This document shows positions 1 through 9,416 of a DNA stretch of 64,000 bases, piece after piece; positions within the stretch are counted from its first letter, which is position 1, and each line of letters opens with the position of its first letter. Source of the stretch: Streptococcus oralis (GTDB lineage Bacteria > Bacillota > Bacilli > Lactobacillales > Streptococcaceae). Both the position numbers and the translations under genes were made by a program. The notes under the pieces were generated by a model. The model saw nothing but the letters and a program-made list of their open reading frames with translations, made no database searches and had not been told where the DNA came from. The stretch covers positions 1,097,501-1,161,500 of the forward strand of contig NZ_CP046523.1 in the NCBI RefSeq assembly GCF_021497885.1, written 5' to 3'.

Positions 1-1080
1 AGTACCATTGCTTCTTATGAAGATCTCAAGGATAAGACAGTTGGTGTAAAAAACGGAACTGCCTCTCAAACGTTTCTAACTGAAAATCAAAGCAAATACG
101 GCTACAAGATTAAAACCTTTTCAGATGGCGCATCTATGTATGACAGTCTCAACACTGGAGCTATCGATGCCGTGATGGATGATGAGCCCGTTCTCAAATA
201 TTCTATCAGCCAAGGGCAAAAATTGAAAACACCAATCGCTGGAACTCCAATCGGTGAAACAGCCTTTGCCGTTAAAAAAGGAACAAACCCTGAATTGATT
301 CAAATGTTCAATAAGGGGCTTGCCAACCTCAAAGCAAACGGTGAATTTCAAAAAATTCTCGACAAGTATCTGGCTAGCGGAGCAACAACTACTTCTACAA
401 GTACGGTTGACGAAACAACCATCTGGGGCTTGCTTCAAAACAACTACAAACAACTCCTTAGTGGACTTGGAATCACACTTGCTTTAGCCCTTATTTCATT
501 TGCAATCGCCATTGTAATTGGGATTATCTTTGGTATGTTTAGCGTTAGCCCATACAAATCTCTTCGTCTTATCTCTGAGATTTTCGTTGACGTTATTCGA
601 GGAATTCCTTTGATGATCCTTGCTGCCTTCATCTTCTGGGGAATTCCAAACTTCATCGAGTCCATTACAGGCCAACAAAGTCCAATCAATGACTTTGTAG
701 CTGGTACTATTGCCCTCTCACTCAATGCTGCTGCTTATATCGCTGAAATCGTTCGTGGTGGGATTCAAGCTGTTCCAGTTGGACAAATGGAGGCCAGTCG
801 CAGTCTTGGTATCTCTTATGGAAAAACCATGCGTAAGATTATCTTGCCACAAGCGACTAAATTGATGTTGCCAAACTTCGTTAACCAATTCGTTATCGCT
901 CTTAAAGATACAACCATCGTATCTGCTATCGGTTTGGTGGAACTTTTCCAAACTGGTAAGATTATCATCGCCCGTAACTACCAAAGTTTCAAGATGTATG
1001 CAATCCTTGCTATCTTCTATCTTGTAATTATCACGCTTTTGACTAGACTAGCGAAACGCTTAGAAAAGAGGATTCGTTAA
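1..1080 (+). CDS. Amino-acid ABC transporter, fused substrate-binding/permease protein (5' truncated)
   Basis: The reading frame is open from base 1, so the N-terminus lies outside the window; 359 residues are visible. The first ~125 residues are the second half of a type-3 solute-binding domain. From about residue 145 a permease domain follows with several membrane helices and the EAA-type loop ([20 protein letters not shown]), which contacts the ATPase. This fused layout is the GlnP type of lactic acid bacteria, which imports glutamine/glutamate or related polar amino acids across the cytoplasmic membrane. The stop codon overlaps the ATG of the ATPase gene (TTAATG), indicating translational coupling. 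Substrate specificity is inferred from the family only. Confidence 0.93.
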   Translation, partial: STIASYEDLKDKTVGVKNGTASQTFLTENQSKYGYKIKTFSDGASMYDSLNTGAIDAVMDDEPVLKYSISQGQKLKTPIAGTPIGETAFAVKKGTNPELIQMFNKGLANLKANGEFQKILDKYLASGATTTSTSTVDETTIWGLLQNNYKQLLSGLGITLALALISFAIAIVIGIIFGMFSVSPYKSLRLISEIFVDVIRGIPLMILAAFIFWGIPNFIESITGQQSPINDFVAGTIALSLNAAAYIAEIVRGGIQAVPVGQMEASRSLGISYGKTMRKIILPQATKLMLPNFVNQFVIALKDTTIVSAIGLVELFQTGKIIIARNYQSFKMYAILAIFYLVIITLLTRLAKRLEKRIR

Positions 1081-1820
1081 TGGCAAAACTAAAAATTGAT
1101 GTAAATGATTTGCATAAGTATTATGGAAAAAACGAAGTTTTAAAAGGCATTACTACTAAATTCTATGAAGGTGATGTTGTCTGTATCATCGGTCCTTCTG
1201 GTTCTGGTAAATCCACTTTCCTACGTAGCCTTAACCTTCTCGAGGAGGTAACGAGTGGTCACATTACAGTAAATGGTTATGATTTGACTGAAAAATCAAC
1301 CAATGTCGACCATGTTCGCGAGAACGTCGGAATGGTTTTCCAACATTTCAATCTCTTCCCTCACATGTCCGTCCTAGAGAATATCACTTTTGCACCTATT
1401 GAGCACAAACGGATGACCAAAGAAGAAGCTGAGAAATTGGGAATGGAACTGCTGGAGAAAGTCGGCCTTGCGGACAAAGCTAAGGCTAATCCAGATAGCC
1501 TTTCAGGTGGTCAGAAACAACGTGTAGCTATCGCTCGTGGACTTGCCATGAATCCTGATATCATGCTCTTTGATGAGCCAACTTCAGCTCTGGACCCTGA
1601 AATGGTTGGAGATGTACTGAATGTTATGAAGGAATTGGCGGAACAAGGCATGACCATGATTATCGTAACTCATGAGATGGGATTTGCTCGTCAGGTGGCC
1701 AACCGTGTTATCTTTACGGCTGATGGTGAATTCCTGGAAGATGGAACTCCAGATCAAATCTTTGACAATCCGCAACACCCTCGTCTGAAAGAGTTCTTGG
1801 ACAAGGTCTTAAACGTATAA
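1080..1820 (+). CDS. Amino-acid ABC transporter ATP-binding protein (GlnQ type)
   Basis: The 246-residue protein has a full ABC ATPase domain: Walker [10 protein letters not shown] near residue 38, signature LSGGQKQR, Walker B IMLFDEP and the switch histidine in VTHEMGF. It powers uptake by the fused binding/permease protein encoded just upstream, whose stop codon overlaps this start. It is the last gene of the operon, because a strong hairpin terminator follows directly. Length and motifs are typical of the polar amino-acid uptake family (PAAT). Which amino acid is carried cannot be told from this subunit. Confidence 0.95.
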   Translation: MAKLKIDVNDLHKYYGKNEVLKGITTKFYEGDVVCIIGPSGSGKSTFLRSLNLLEEVTSGHITVNGYDLTEKSTNVDHVRENVGMVFQHFNLFPHMSVLENITFAPIEHKRMTKEEAEKLGMELLEKVGLADKAKANPDSLSGGQKQRVAIARGLAMNPDIMLFDEPTSALDPEMVGDVLNVMKELAEQGMTMIIVTHEMGFARQVANRVIFTADGEFLEDGTPDQIFDNPQHPRLKEFLDKVLNV

Positions 1821-1823
1821 AAC

Positions 1824-1853
1824 AAAACTGTAAGGTTTTCCTTGCAGTTTTTT
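1824..1853 (+). terminator. Rho-independent terminator of the glnPQ-like operon
   Basis: An AAAACTG-TAAGG / CCTTGCAGTTTT stem with a TTTT loop and a T-run lies four bases after the ATPase stop codon. Confidence 0.9.
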
Positions 1854-1871
1854 AATTGCGTATTGGATTTT

Positions 1872-1899
1872 TTGATTTTTTTGAAAATTATGATAAAAT
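1872..1899 (+). promoter_or_regulatory. zwf promoter (extended -10)
   Basis: TTGATT at 1872-1877, a 16-bp spacer and TAAAAT at 1894-1899 preceded by TGA, the extended -10 form common in streptococci. It leaves a leader of about 60 nt before zwf. Confidence 0.65.
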
Positions 1900-1969
1900 A
1901 AAAACTATGACAATGAGGAAATCTCATCCCTAGTCCGACTAGGAAAAAATATAGAAATTAGGTAGCTAG

Positions 1970-3457
1970 ATGTCATCAAAGGTTATTGTTACAATTTTCG
2001 GTGCGAGTGGAGACTTAGCTAAACGCAAACTCTACCCTTCCCTTTTCAGACTCTATAAATCAGGCAATCTTTCTGAGCATTTTGCAGTCATCGGAACAGC
2101 TCGTAGACCTTGGAGTAAGGAATATTTTGAATCTGTAGTTGTCGAGTCCATCCTTGATTTGGCAGATAGTACCGAGCAAGCCCAAGAATTTGCTAGCCAC
2201 TTCTACTATCAAAGCCATGATGTGAATGATACGGAACATTACATTGCTTTGCGTCAATTACAAGCTGAGCTGAATGAAAAATACCAAGCTGAACACAATA
2301 AGCTCTTCTTCTTGTCTATGGCACCTCAGTTCTTTGGGACCATTGCAAAGCACCTAAAATCTGAAAACATTGTAGATGGCAAAGGTTTTGAGCGCTTGAT
2401 CGTTGAGAAACCATTTGGTACAGACTACGAAACAGCAAGCAAACTCAATGAAGATCTCCTTGCAGCCTTTGATGAGGAGCAAATCTACCGAATTGACCAT
2501 TACCTAGGTAAAGAGATGATTCAAAGTATCTTTGCGGTTCGTTTTGCCAACATGATCTTTGAGAATGTTTGGAATCGCGAACACATCGATAATGTTCAAA
2601 TTACCTTTGCGGAACGCTTAGGTGTTGAAGAACGCGGCGGCTACTATGATGAATCTGGTGCCCTCCGTGATATGGTGCAAAACCATACTCTACAACTTCT
2701 CTCTCTTCTAGCCATGGACAAACCAGCTAGTTTTACAAAAGATGAGATTCGTGCTGAAAAGATTAAGGTCTTTAAAAACCTCTATCATCCAACTGAGGAA
2801 GAATTGAAAGAACAGTTTATCCGTGGTCAATATCGCTCTGGTAAAATCGATGGCATGAAATACATTTCCTATCGTAGCGAGCCAAATGTCGATCCTGAAT
2901 CTACAACAGAAACCTTTGCATCTGGTGCCTTCTTTGTAGACAGCGATCGCTTCCGTGGTGTTCCTTTCTTCTTCCGAACAGGGAAACGTCTGACTGAAAA
3001 AGGAACTCACGTCAATATCGTCTTTAAGCAAATGGACTCTATCTTCGGTGAGCCTTTGGCGCCAAATATCCTGACCATCTATATCCAACCAACTGAAGGC
3101 TTCTCTCTCAGCCTAAATGGGAAGCAAGTCGGTGAAGAGTTTAACCTGGCTCCAAGCTCTCTGGATTACCGTACAGATGCTACTGCTACTGGAGCCTCAC
3201 CAGAGCCATACGAGAAATTAATCTACGATGTCTTGAACAACAACTCTACCAACTTTAGCCACTGGGATGAGGTAAGTGCTTCATGGAAATTGATTGACCG
3301 TATCGAAGAGCTCTGGGCTGAAAACGGTGCTCCACTTCATGACTATAAAGCTGGAAGCATGGGACCTCAAGCTAGTTTTGACTTACTTGAGAAGTATGGA
3401 GCCGAATGGACCTGGCAACCAGATATCGCCTATCGTGAAGATGGCCGTTTAGAATAG
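1970..3457 (+). CDS. zwf: Glucose-6-phosphate 1-dehydrogenase
   Basis: This 495-residue cytoplasmic enzyme oxidises glucose 6-phosphate to 6-phosphogluconolactone with NADP+, the entry step of the oxidative pentose phosphate pathway. The nucleotide-binding motif GASGDLAKRKLYPSLF is at residues 10-25, and the substrate-binding signature RIDHYLGKE, with the active-site Asp-His pair, lies near residues 175-185. Length is normal for the family. It is monocistronic: an extended -10 promoter precedes it and a symmetrical terminator shared with ftsY follows. The next enzyme of the pathway, 6-phosphogluconolactonase, is encoded separately at about 23.3 kb. The ATG at 1970 has only a weak ribosome binding site, but the conserved N-terminus starts within ten residues. 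Confidence 0.97.
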   Translation: MSSKVIVTIFGASGDLAKRKLYPSLFRLYKSGNLSEHFAVIGTARRPWSKEYFESVVVESILDLADSTEQAQEFASHFYYQSHDVNDTEHYIALRQLQAELNEKYQAEHNKLFFLSMAPQFFGTIAKHLKSENIVDGKGFERLIVEKPFGTDYETASKLNEDLLAAFDEEQIYRIDHYLGKEMIQSIFAVRFANMIFENVWNREHIDNVQITFAERLGVEERGGYYDESGALRDMVQNHTLQLLSLLAMDKPASFTKDEIRAEKIKVFKNLYHPTEEELKEQFIRGQYRSGKIDGMKYISYRSEPNVDPESTTETFASGAFFVDSDRFRGVPFFFRTGKRLTEKGTHVNIVFKQMDSIFGEPLAPNILTIYIQPTEGFSLSLNGKQVGEEFNLAPSSLDYRTDATATGASPEPYEKLIYDVLNNNSTNFSHWDEVSASWKLIDRIEELWAENGAPLHDYKAGSMGPQASFDLLEKYGAEWTWQPDIAYREDGRLE

Positions 3458-3460
3458 CAA

Positions 3461-3493
3461 AAATATCCTGCAAGATTGACTTGCAGGATATTT
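3461..3493. terminator. Bidirectional terminator between zwf and ftsY
   Basis: A 14-bp perfect stem (AAATATCCTGCAAG with its complement) and a 5-nt loop, with T-runs on both strands, separates the convergent zwf and ftsY genes. Confidence 0.9.
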
Positions 3494-3501
3494 ATTTTGT
3501 A

Positions 3502-4803
3502 TTAAATCAAACCTTCTAAGAGACCTTTCATAAAGTTTTCTGAGTTAAATTCCCCAATATCATCGATTTTTTCACCGAAACCAATCAATTTTACAGGGAT
3601 ATTAAGTTCTTCGCGGATAGCCAGAACAACACCACCTCGAGCAGTTCCATCAATCTTAGTCAATACAATACCGGTAACAGGGGTAATTTTCGAAAATTCT
3701 TTAGCTTGTACTAAGGCATTCTGTCCAGTTGAAGCATCAAGTGCCAGGAAGGTTTCATGGGGTGCTTCAGGAACGACACGCTTGATAATACGGCCAATCT
3801 TTTCCAACTCGGCCATAAGGTTGTCCTTGTTTTGCAGACGACCTGCTGTATCAATCATGAGAATATCAATTCCTTCTGCTACAGCACGTTCCATCCCATC
3901 AAAGACCACACTTGCTGGATCAGCTTTTTCAGGCCCCGTCACAACAGGAACATCCACACGACGGCCCCATTCTACTAGCTGGGCAACGGCTCCAGCACGG
4001 AAGGTATCTGCCGCAACCAACATGACTTTCTTGCCAGCTTGTTTGTAGCGATGAGCCAATTTCCCGATAGAAGTTGTTTTCCCAACACCATTGACTCCGA
4101 CAAAGAGCATGACTGTCAAACCATCTTGGAAATGGATTTGTTCATCGTAGTTGCCATCCTTCTCATAGAGTTCAACCAATTTCTCGATAATGACACGACG
4201 AAGTGCGTCAGGCTTCTTAGCGTTTTCTAATTTGGCTTCATAGCGTAGTTCTTCTGTTAAATTTGAAGCAACTTGCACACCGACATCGCTCATGATGAGC
4301 AGTTCTTCCAATTCCTCGAAGAATTCTTCATCGACAGAACGGAAGTTGGCAAAGAAGGCATTCAAACGAGCTCCGAATCCCGTACGGGTTTTCTTTAGAC
4401 TGCGGTCATATTTTTCCTGAACGGTTTCCTCAACCTGAGGAAGTTCTTCTTCTACTACTTCTGACGCTAGTTCTTCTTCAGTTTCTTGGCTCTCTTCTTC
4501 TAAAACTTCTTCAGGCTCTTGGAATTGTTCCAATTCATCAGATTCTAGCTCAAGCTCTTCCTGAGCAGTTTCCTCGACTGCTTCTGGTTCAATAACTTCT
4601 TCTGTTGAGATCTTAGGAATTTCTTCTTGAGCTGGTGTTTCTTCCACTTTTTCTCTTGTTGTCTCTTCCTGAGAAGTTTCTTCGACTGCCGTTTGGTTTT
4701 CTTCAACCTCTTCTGACAAATCAAGATTTTCCAGTGCTTCTTTTACAATATCTTCGATTTTCGGCTCTTCTTTTTTTCCGAATAGACGGTCAAATAATCC
4801 CAT
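3502..4803 (-). CDS. ftsY: Signal recognition particle receptor FtsY
   Basis: The 433-residue protein is the membrane-associated GTPase that docks SRP-ribosome complexes at the translocon. The first ~130 residues are a highly acidic, Glu-rich A domain with loosely repeated EE-containing blocks. The N domain follows, then the G domain with P-loop GVNGVGKTT near residue 237, DTAGRLQNK, and TKIDGTARGG. The tail ending in GLLEGLI is typical of the receptor rather than Ffh, whose gene is at 41.3 kb. It is the last gene of an operon with two Cof-type phosphatase genes; only 3 nt separate it from the upstream one. The acidic domain is of variable length in this family. Confidence 0.97.
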   Translation of the reverse strand: MGLFDRLFGKKEEPKIEDIVKEALENLDLSEEVEENQTAVEETSQEETTREKVEETPAQEEIPKISTEEVIEPEAVEETAQEELELESDELEQFQEPEEVLEEESQETEEELASEVVEEELPQVEETVQEKYDRSLKKTRTGFGARLNAFFANFRSVDEEFFEELEELLIMSDVGVQVASNLTEELRYEAKLENAKKPDALRRVIIEKLVELYEKDGNYDEQIHFQDGLTVMLFVGVNGVGKTTSIGKLAHRYKQAGKKVMLVAADTFRAGAVAQLVEWGRRVDVPVVTGPEKADPASVVFDGMERAVAEGIDILMIDTAGRLQNKDNLMAELEKIGRIIKRVVPEAPHETFLALDASTGQNALVQAKEFSKITPVTGIVLTKIDGTARGGVVLAIREELNIPVKLIGFGEKIDDIGEFNSENFMKGLLEGLI

Positions 4804-4806
4804 ATT

Positions 4807-5625
4807 TTAGTTCTCCTTTAGCACGTATTCTTCGATAGCCCAGGCAACGGCTTCCTCGTCGTTGGTCATCGGGGTAATCACATTGGCAACTTCCTTAACC
4901 GCTGGAACTGCATTTTGCATGGCAACTCCTAGACCTGCCCACTCAATCATAGAAAGGTCATTGGCCTCGTCACCACAAGCCATGACTTGACTTTGATCGA
5001 TTCCCAAGTGTTTAATTAATTTTGCTAAACCTGTTGCCTTGTGGACGTTCTTCGGTGACCATTCCAATAGCATTTCACGCGATTTGAAGATTTCATATTG
5101 GTCAAACAATTCTGGAGAAATCTGTTGAATCGCTGCATCCAAAGGTTCTTTGGCAAAGGCAGTTACACATTTATTATACGTCATCTGACTAGATAGATCT
5201 TCAAAAGCGACAGGTACGAAGGTCAGGGCTGGATTGAACTTAGCATAGATACTTTCTTGGTCAGACTGGATTTGATAAACTGTTCCTTCTGAAATGGCAT
5301 CTAACGGAAGTCCGAGTTTTTCAGTTTCCTCGTATAATCGTGAAACATCATCGATTGAAAAGACTGTTTTATCGAGAATCTCTCCCGTGTTTTTCTGCAC
5401 CAGACCACCATTAAAGGTGATGGTGTACTCATCCTCCTGACCGTCAGTACCTAGCTCATGGAGAAAGAAATCCATAGCCTTTAGAGGACGTCCCGTTGTC
5501 AGTACGACCTTGATGCCACGGTCACGCGCAGCTTTGAGGACCGCCTTAGTTCGATCTGTCAGCTTTTTATCCGTTGTCAGCAAGGTGCCATCTAAGTCCA
5601 ATGCAATCAATTTAATAACTGCCAT
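4807..5625 (-). CDS. Cof-type HAD-IIB family hydrolase
   Basis: The 272-residue protein has the HAD nucleophile motif DLDGTLL at residues 9-15 with the catalytic aspartates, motif II TTGRP near residue 43, and the acidic motif IV GDEANDLSM near residue 220. The large cap between motifs II and III places it in subclass IIB (Cof / YkrA / YidA type), which act as sugar-phosphate or cofactor phosphatases. Substrate is not predictable. Its ATG overlaps the TAA of the upstream paralogue by one base, so the two are translationally coupled. Its association with ftsY is, from memory, also seen in pneumococci. Confidence 0.92.
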   Translation of the reverse strand: MAVIKLIALDLDGTLLTTDKKLTDRTKAVLKAARDRGIKVVLTTGRPLKAMDFFLHELGTDGQEDEYTITFNGGLVQKNTGEILDKTVFSIDDVSRLYEETEKLGLPLDAISEGTVYQIQSDQESIYAKFNPALTFVPVAFEDLSSQMTYNKCVTAFAKEPLDAAIQQISPELFDQYEIFKSREMLLEWSPKNVHKATGLAKLIKHLGIDQSQVMACGDEANDLSMIEWAGLGVAMQNAVPAVKEVANVITPMTNDEEAVAWAIEEYVLKEN

Positions 5626-6416
5626 TACAAGCCCTCCATATAAGCCATCACTGACTGGTCCTTATGGTGGCCAATCACTGTCTCTGCTAATTCTAAAATC
5701 TCTGGTCGCGCATTTTCAGGAGCGATTGGATGCCCCACAACCTGCATCATATGAAGGTCATTAAGATTATCGCCAAACGCCATAACCTGATCCATGGTCA
5801 GATTCAGTTTTTTTGCCAGCTCAACAATAGCCACACCCTTATCAACATAGTCCAAGACAATATCGATGGATTCAAAACCTGTGGTCATGGCTTTCACACC
5901 AGGAACGTTTTCATTGACCCAGGCCTCTCCAGCTTCTATCGTATCTTCTGTAAAGTTGGTGGTGAATTTAAAAATCTCATCCGTGATATCTTCCAAACTC
6001 GCTACTTTTTGAATATTTTCATTGTAGTGACGACTAAACATGAGATAGGTCTCATCCACTGTATCTAATACGTAACAAGCTTCTTTCCCAGTCAAGAGCA
6101 TTTTGTTTTCATCAAAATAGGGCGATTTCTTTAAAGCTTCAAAAGTGCTCAAGTAAAAATCCCGAGACATAGTAGCCTCGTACATATCCTCTCCATGAAA
6201 CTCAACATAGCTCCCATTTTCAGCTATAAAAATCACTTCATCACGTACATCCGCAAACAGCTTTTTCAGCGACAAGATACCGCGACCTGAAGCCACAGCA
6301 AAATAAATCCCCTTTTCCTTGTAGGAAACAAGCAAGTTTTTGAGGCGTTCCATATCAAACCGACCCTCTCCATCTAGAAAGGTTCCATCCATATCGGTTG
6401 CTACAAGTTTAATCAT
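5625..6416 (-). CDS. Cof-type HAD-IIB family hydrolase, second copy
   Basis: A 263-residue paralogue of the neighbouring gene: motif I TDMDGTFLD at the N-terminus, ASGRG as motif II and GDNLNDLHMM as motif IV. I place the start at the ATG at 6416 (protein MIKLVATDMDG). It has an AGGA site 4 nt upstream, whereas the alternative ATG at 6428 has its only GGAG one base away, too close to work. It is the first gene of the three-gene operon with the other phosphatase and ftsY. Substrate unknown; sugar phosphates are usual for the family. Confidence 0.9.
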   Translation of the reverse strand: MIKLVATDMDGTFLDGEGRFDMERLKNLLVSYKEKGIYFAVASGRGILSLKKLFADVRDEVIFIAENGSYVEFHGEDMYEATMSRDFYLSTFEALKKSPYFDENKMLLTGKEACYVLDTVDETYLMFSRHYNENIQKVASLEDITDEIFKFTTNFTEDTIEAGEAWVNENVPGVKAMTTGFESIDIVLDYVDKGVAIVELAKKLNLTMDQVMAFGDNLNDLHMMQVVGHPIAPENARPEILELAETVIGHHKDQSVMAYMEGL

Positions 6417-6453
6417 AAAATCCTTCATACTCCAATTGATAAATCTACCTTCT

Positions 6454-6462
6454 ATTATACCA
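6454..6462 (-). promoter_or_regulatory. Extended -10 promoter of the HAD-HAD-ftsY operon
   Basis: On the minus strand TGG is followed by a perfect TATAAT (plus-strand ATTATA at 6454-6459), about 40 nt upstream of the first gene. No good -35 is seen. Confidence 0.6.
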
Positions 6463-6485
6463 TAGATAAGCTAAAAAAGGACTAG

Positions 6486-7247
6486 TACAGTAGGGGGCTA
6501 CTGGATAGTAGGTCTTTTTCGGTAAAGATCCTCCACTATTATAACCAAAAGTTGTCTCCTGAAATGATGGTCAAGTCTAAGGGCGTTACAGTGGGAATTT
6601 CTACCATCTACCACTAGATTCATCATGGAAAATTAGGATTGACCAAACAGAATCTACTTTATCCTAGAAAAGGAAAAACTGTCAAGAAACAAGCTAGCCT
6701 CAACTTTAAACCTGCTGGTCAATCCATTGAACAGCGTCCCAAGGTTATCAATCTTCGATTGGAGAATGGGCACTACGAGATTGATACGGTTTTACTCACA
6801 AGAGCGAAAAACCACTGTCTCCTGGTCTTGACGAATCAAAGGAGCAGACACCAAATTATCCGATTGATTCCCAATAAAAGCGCTGAGTCCGTCAATCAGG
6901 CTCTAAAACTCATCTTAAGACAATACAAAATTCTTTCCATCACGGCAGATAATGGAGCCGAATTCAACCGCTTGTCTGATGTGTTTTCTAAGGAGCATAT
7001 CTACTATGCGCAACACCCCTATGCCTCTTGGGAAAGGGGAACCAATGAAAATCACAACAGGTTCATTCGTAGATGGTTGCCTAAAGGAACCAAGAAAACG
7101 ACTCCTAAAGAAGTCGCCTTCATCGAAAATTGGATCAACAACTATCCTAAAAAATGCTTGGACTACAAGTCTCCCAGAGAAGACTGCTTGCTGACTAACT
7201 TGAATTTGAAATTTAGCTTTAAACTAATAATAGACTTTTACTCCTAA
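6486..7247 (+). pseudogene. IS30-family transposase remnant
   Basis: The main open frame (from 6639) encodes the catalytic half of an IS30-family DDE transposase: YEIDTV (first Asp), ITADNGAEF (second Asp) and GTNENHNRFIRRWLPKGT with the catalytic Glu. The frame continues upstream to about 6486 with recognisable residues (KLSPEMM, ISTIYH) but is broken by an in-frame TAG at 6615-6617. The N-terminal DNA-binding part is missing, so the intact ~320-residue enzyme cannot be made. A TTG at 6639 opens the residual frame but has no translation signal. I see no clear terminal inverted repeats. The 3' end runs directly into the promoter of the next gene. Confidence 0.88.
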
Positions 7248-7259
7248 AATTGATAAAAT
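7231..7259 (+). promoter_or_regulatory. ybaB promoter overlapping the IS30 remnant
   Basis: TAGACT at 7231-7236, a 17-bp spacer and TAAAAT at 7254-7259 with TGA before it. The -35 box lies inside the last codons of the transposase remnant (stop at 7247). Confidence 0.65.
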
Positions 7260-7298
7260 AAAAAAGAAAATAATAGAAAAAGGGAACTGTAAATCACT

Positions 7299-7598
7299 AT
7301 GATGAACATGCAAAACATGATGCGCCAAGCACAAAAACTTCAAAAACAAATGGAACAAAGTCAAGCAGAACTCGCTGCTATGCAATTTGTTGGAAAGTCT
7401 GCTCAAGACCTTGTTCAAGCGACCTTAACTGGAGACAAAAAGGTGGTCAGCATTGACTTCAGTCCAGCAGTTGTAGATCCAGAAGACCTAGAAACCTTGT
7501 CTGATATGACCGTTCAAGCCATCAACTCTGCTCTAGAACAAATCAACGAAACGACTAAGAAAAAACTAGGTGCTTTCGCTGGAAAATTACCATTCTAA
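7299..7598 (+). CDS. YbaB/EbfC family nucleoid-associated protein
   Basis: This 99-residue cytoplasmic protein belongs to the small dimeric YbaB/EbfC DNA-binding family. It starts with a Met/Gln-rich helix ([18 protein letters not shown]), followed by the conserved core with [12 protein letters not shown], and ends in a short helix. Family members bind DNA and are often encoded beside dnaX/recR; here the gene is alone, between an IS30 remnant and a terminator. Start at 7299 or the next Met at 7302; the first has AGGGAA 12 nt upstream, so the true start is not certain by one residue. Confidence 0.95.
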   Translation: MMNMQNMMRQAQKLQKQMEQSQAELAAMQFVGKSAQDLVQATLTGDKKVVSIDFSPAVVDPEDLETLSDMTVQAINSALEQINETTKKKLGAFAGKLPF

Positions 7599-7607
7599 TC
7601 ACCTACA

Positions 7608-7639
7608 GAAAAAGGAGGAAGGTTCACTTCTCCTTTTTT
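7608..7639. terminator. Bidirectional terminator between ybaB and the glycerophosphodiesterase gene
   Basis: An AAAAAGGAG / CTCCTTTTT stem with a 12-nt loop and T-runs on both strands, between convergent genes. Confidence 0.85.
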
Positions 7640-7644
7640 CTATG

Positions 7645-9414
7645 TTAGAAATTAAAGAACTCCGTAGCTTTTTTCAAAAGGAGATCGGTGTATTCTGGAT
7701 CTTCCTGAGCTGCTGCTAAAGTCTCCTGTAGCATCTCCATGTCATCTGTAATCATCCCATCCACTGACAACTGCAACGATTTATCAAGTGCGTCAGAGCT
7801 ATTGATGGTCCATACGTAAAGCTTTTGTTCTGTATACCAAAGTTTAGTAACAAAATATTCATCCAATGTTGAATACTCCATGGTATAGCCAGTTGCCTTG
7901 GTTTTTGGGAAAATACTATTATAAGGCAAGATGAAATAAGCTGGAATAGTCGAATCATATTTCAAAACTTGGTCAATCACATGATAGTCTAGTGATTGCA
8001 TCTGATGACCATACTGCTTGATAATTGTTCCATACTTCTCTAGAAAACGTTCCATCATTTGTGGACTGTCTTTTTTACTGGTTTTGATTTCAATCAACAA
8101 TCTTTGATGAAGTTCATTCGCGCGATTGAGATAGTCATCAAAACTAGATATTTTGGTTCGATAGCCATTTTCAGAAATATCTAACCCTGTCAACTCCTCC
8201 AAAGTCAAGTCTTGAGGTCTGGCATTGATACCTGCTAAGTTCTTAAGATTGGCGTCATGCATCATCACAAACTGACCATCTTTGGTCTCCTGTACATCCA
8301 TTTCAATCAAATCTGGTTTCAGTTGCGCTGTTTTTTCCAAAGACTGTACAGTGTTTTGTACACCATTTTTGTTTGAAACGCCCCTATGTGAAATGACTAA
8401 AGGGGTATTTGTCACAGGAGCTTCCAGATAGATATAACCTTCCAGCGCAAAAAAGATACTAGCGCAGCCCATAACTCCCCATCTCATCAAATGATCTTTT
8501 TTTCTTCTTGGCATAATCTCCAGTTCCTCACCTGTCAAAAAGGAGACAAACTTAACAAGGAAATAAGTCAAGGCCATATAGTGGATGTTTTTTATCAAGA
8601 CAAAGTTGATAACTCCAAGAATCAGTGATTCTTTCTGTGTTAAATTGTCAATTACAATCTGTCCTATTAGCAAGGGAGTCAAGAGAAGGAAGAAAAAGAG
8701 ATAGGTTTTAATAATAATGAGTAGCAAGTTCCAAGCATAAAAGAGAACTTGTTTTTTTGTCTTTTGTAGGCTATATTTTACTCCTTCTCTCACAGTCCTC
8801 TTTTCAAAGAGAATCTTCGGAAGGGTAAACATGAGTCGGACAGACACATAGAGCAAAATCCAAGCAGAGGCAAAAATCATCAAGCCCACTAGCCAGTGCT
8901 TGTCTTCCAGATAAGTCACGATAAAGTCTGGAATAACGATTTTATTTAAGTAATAAATTTTTAAAATTTTCCTGATGAAAGGAAAGAGCATGGCTACGTA
9001 GAAGAATAGAAAAGCCATCTTGCAGAAGCTCAAGCGTTTCATGAACAGAAAACTTTGCTGGAAAACTTTGCGACTGTACTCAATCAAGGTTCTCTTTTCG
9101 TGGTATAGAAGGTGACGCGCCCCAATAAAGAGGAGACAAATCTGGAAATAGGCCACCAAAAGATTGATTACAATCAAGACGAGAAAGGCCAGACTGATTA
9201 AAGGAGAACTCGTGATAATGGCAAAAATATTATTGTAAGAAATAAACAAATATCCCGTCTGGCTGAGTAAAAGACCAGCAAGAAAAGAATTGAGAGGTAA
9301 CCACAGATATTCCACCATCATGAAAATTAAGAAAAAGAGGAAGAGAACTTTATCTAGGTTGAGGTAAATTTTCCTAAAACCTAGTTTTTTAGGTTTTTCA
9401 GGTTTCATAGGCAC
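7645..9414 (-). CDS. Membrane-anchored glycerophosphodiester phosphodiesterase
   Basis: The 589-residue protein has two parts. Residues ~1-325 contain about eight hydrophobic helices, matching the membrane domain found fused to GDPD enzymes. Residues ~340-580 form the catalytic GDPD barrel: SHRG near residue 343, IEMDVQ with the metal-binding Glu/Asp, MMHD, and LLIEIK. It would hydrolyse glycerophosphodiesters, or glycerol-phosphate polymers, outside the membrane to glycerol 3-phosphate and an alcohol. It is separated by two bases from the upstream exonuclease gene, so both are probably cotranscribed. The role in lipid or teichoic acid turnover is inferred from the family. Confidence 0.93.
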   Translation of the reverse strand: MPMKPEKPKKLGFRKIYLNLDKVLFLFFLIFMMVEYLWLPLNSFLAGLLLSQTGYLFISYNNIFAIITSSPLISLAFLVLIVINLLVAYFQICLLFIGARHLLYHEKRTLIEYSRKVFQQSFLFMKRLSFCKMAFLFFYVAMLFPFIRKILKIYYLNKIVIPDFIVTYLEDKHWLVGLMIFASAWILLYVSVRLMFTLPKILFEKRTVREGVKYSLQKTKKQVLFYAWNLLLIIIKTYLFFFLLLTPLLIGQIVIDNLTQKESLILGVINFVLIKNIHYMALTYFLVKFVSFLTGEELEIMPRRKKDHLMRWGVMGCASIFFALEGYIYLEAPVTNTPLVISHRGVSNKNGVQNTVQSLEKTAQLKPDLIEMDVQETKDGQFVMMHDANLKNLAGINARPQDLTLEELTGLDISENGYRTKISSFDDYLNRANELHQRLLIEIKTSKKDSPQMMERFLEKYGTIIKQYGHQMQSLDYHVIDQVLKYDSTIPAYFILPYNSIFPKTKATGYTMEYSTLDEYFVTKLWYTEQKLYVWTINSSDALDKSLQLSVDGMITDDMEMLQETLAAAQEDPEYTDLLLKKATEFFNF

Positions 9415-9416
9415 TC

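Noticed and set aside
4430..4780. Tandem repeat in the ftsY acidic domain as a contingency locus
   Set aside because: The Glu-rich blocks are irregular in DNA and not tandem copies; low-complexity acid stretches are normal for FtsY.
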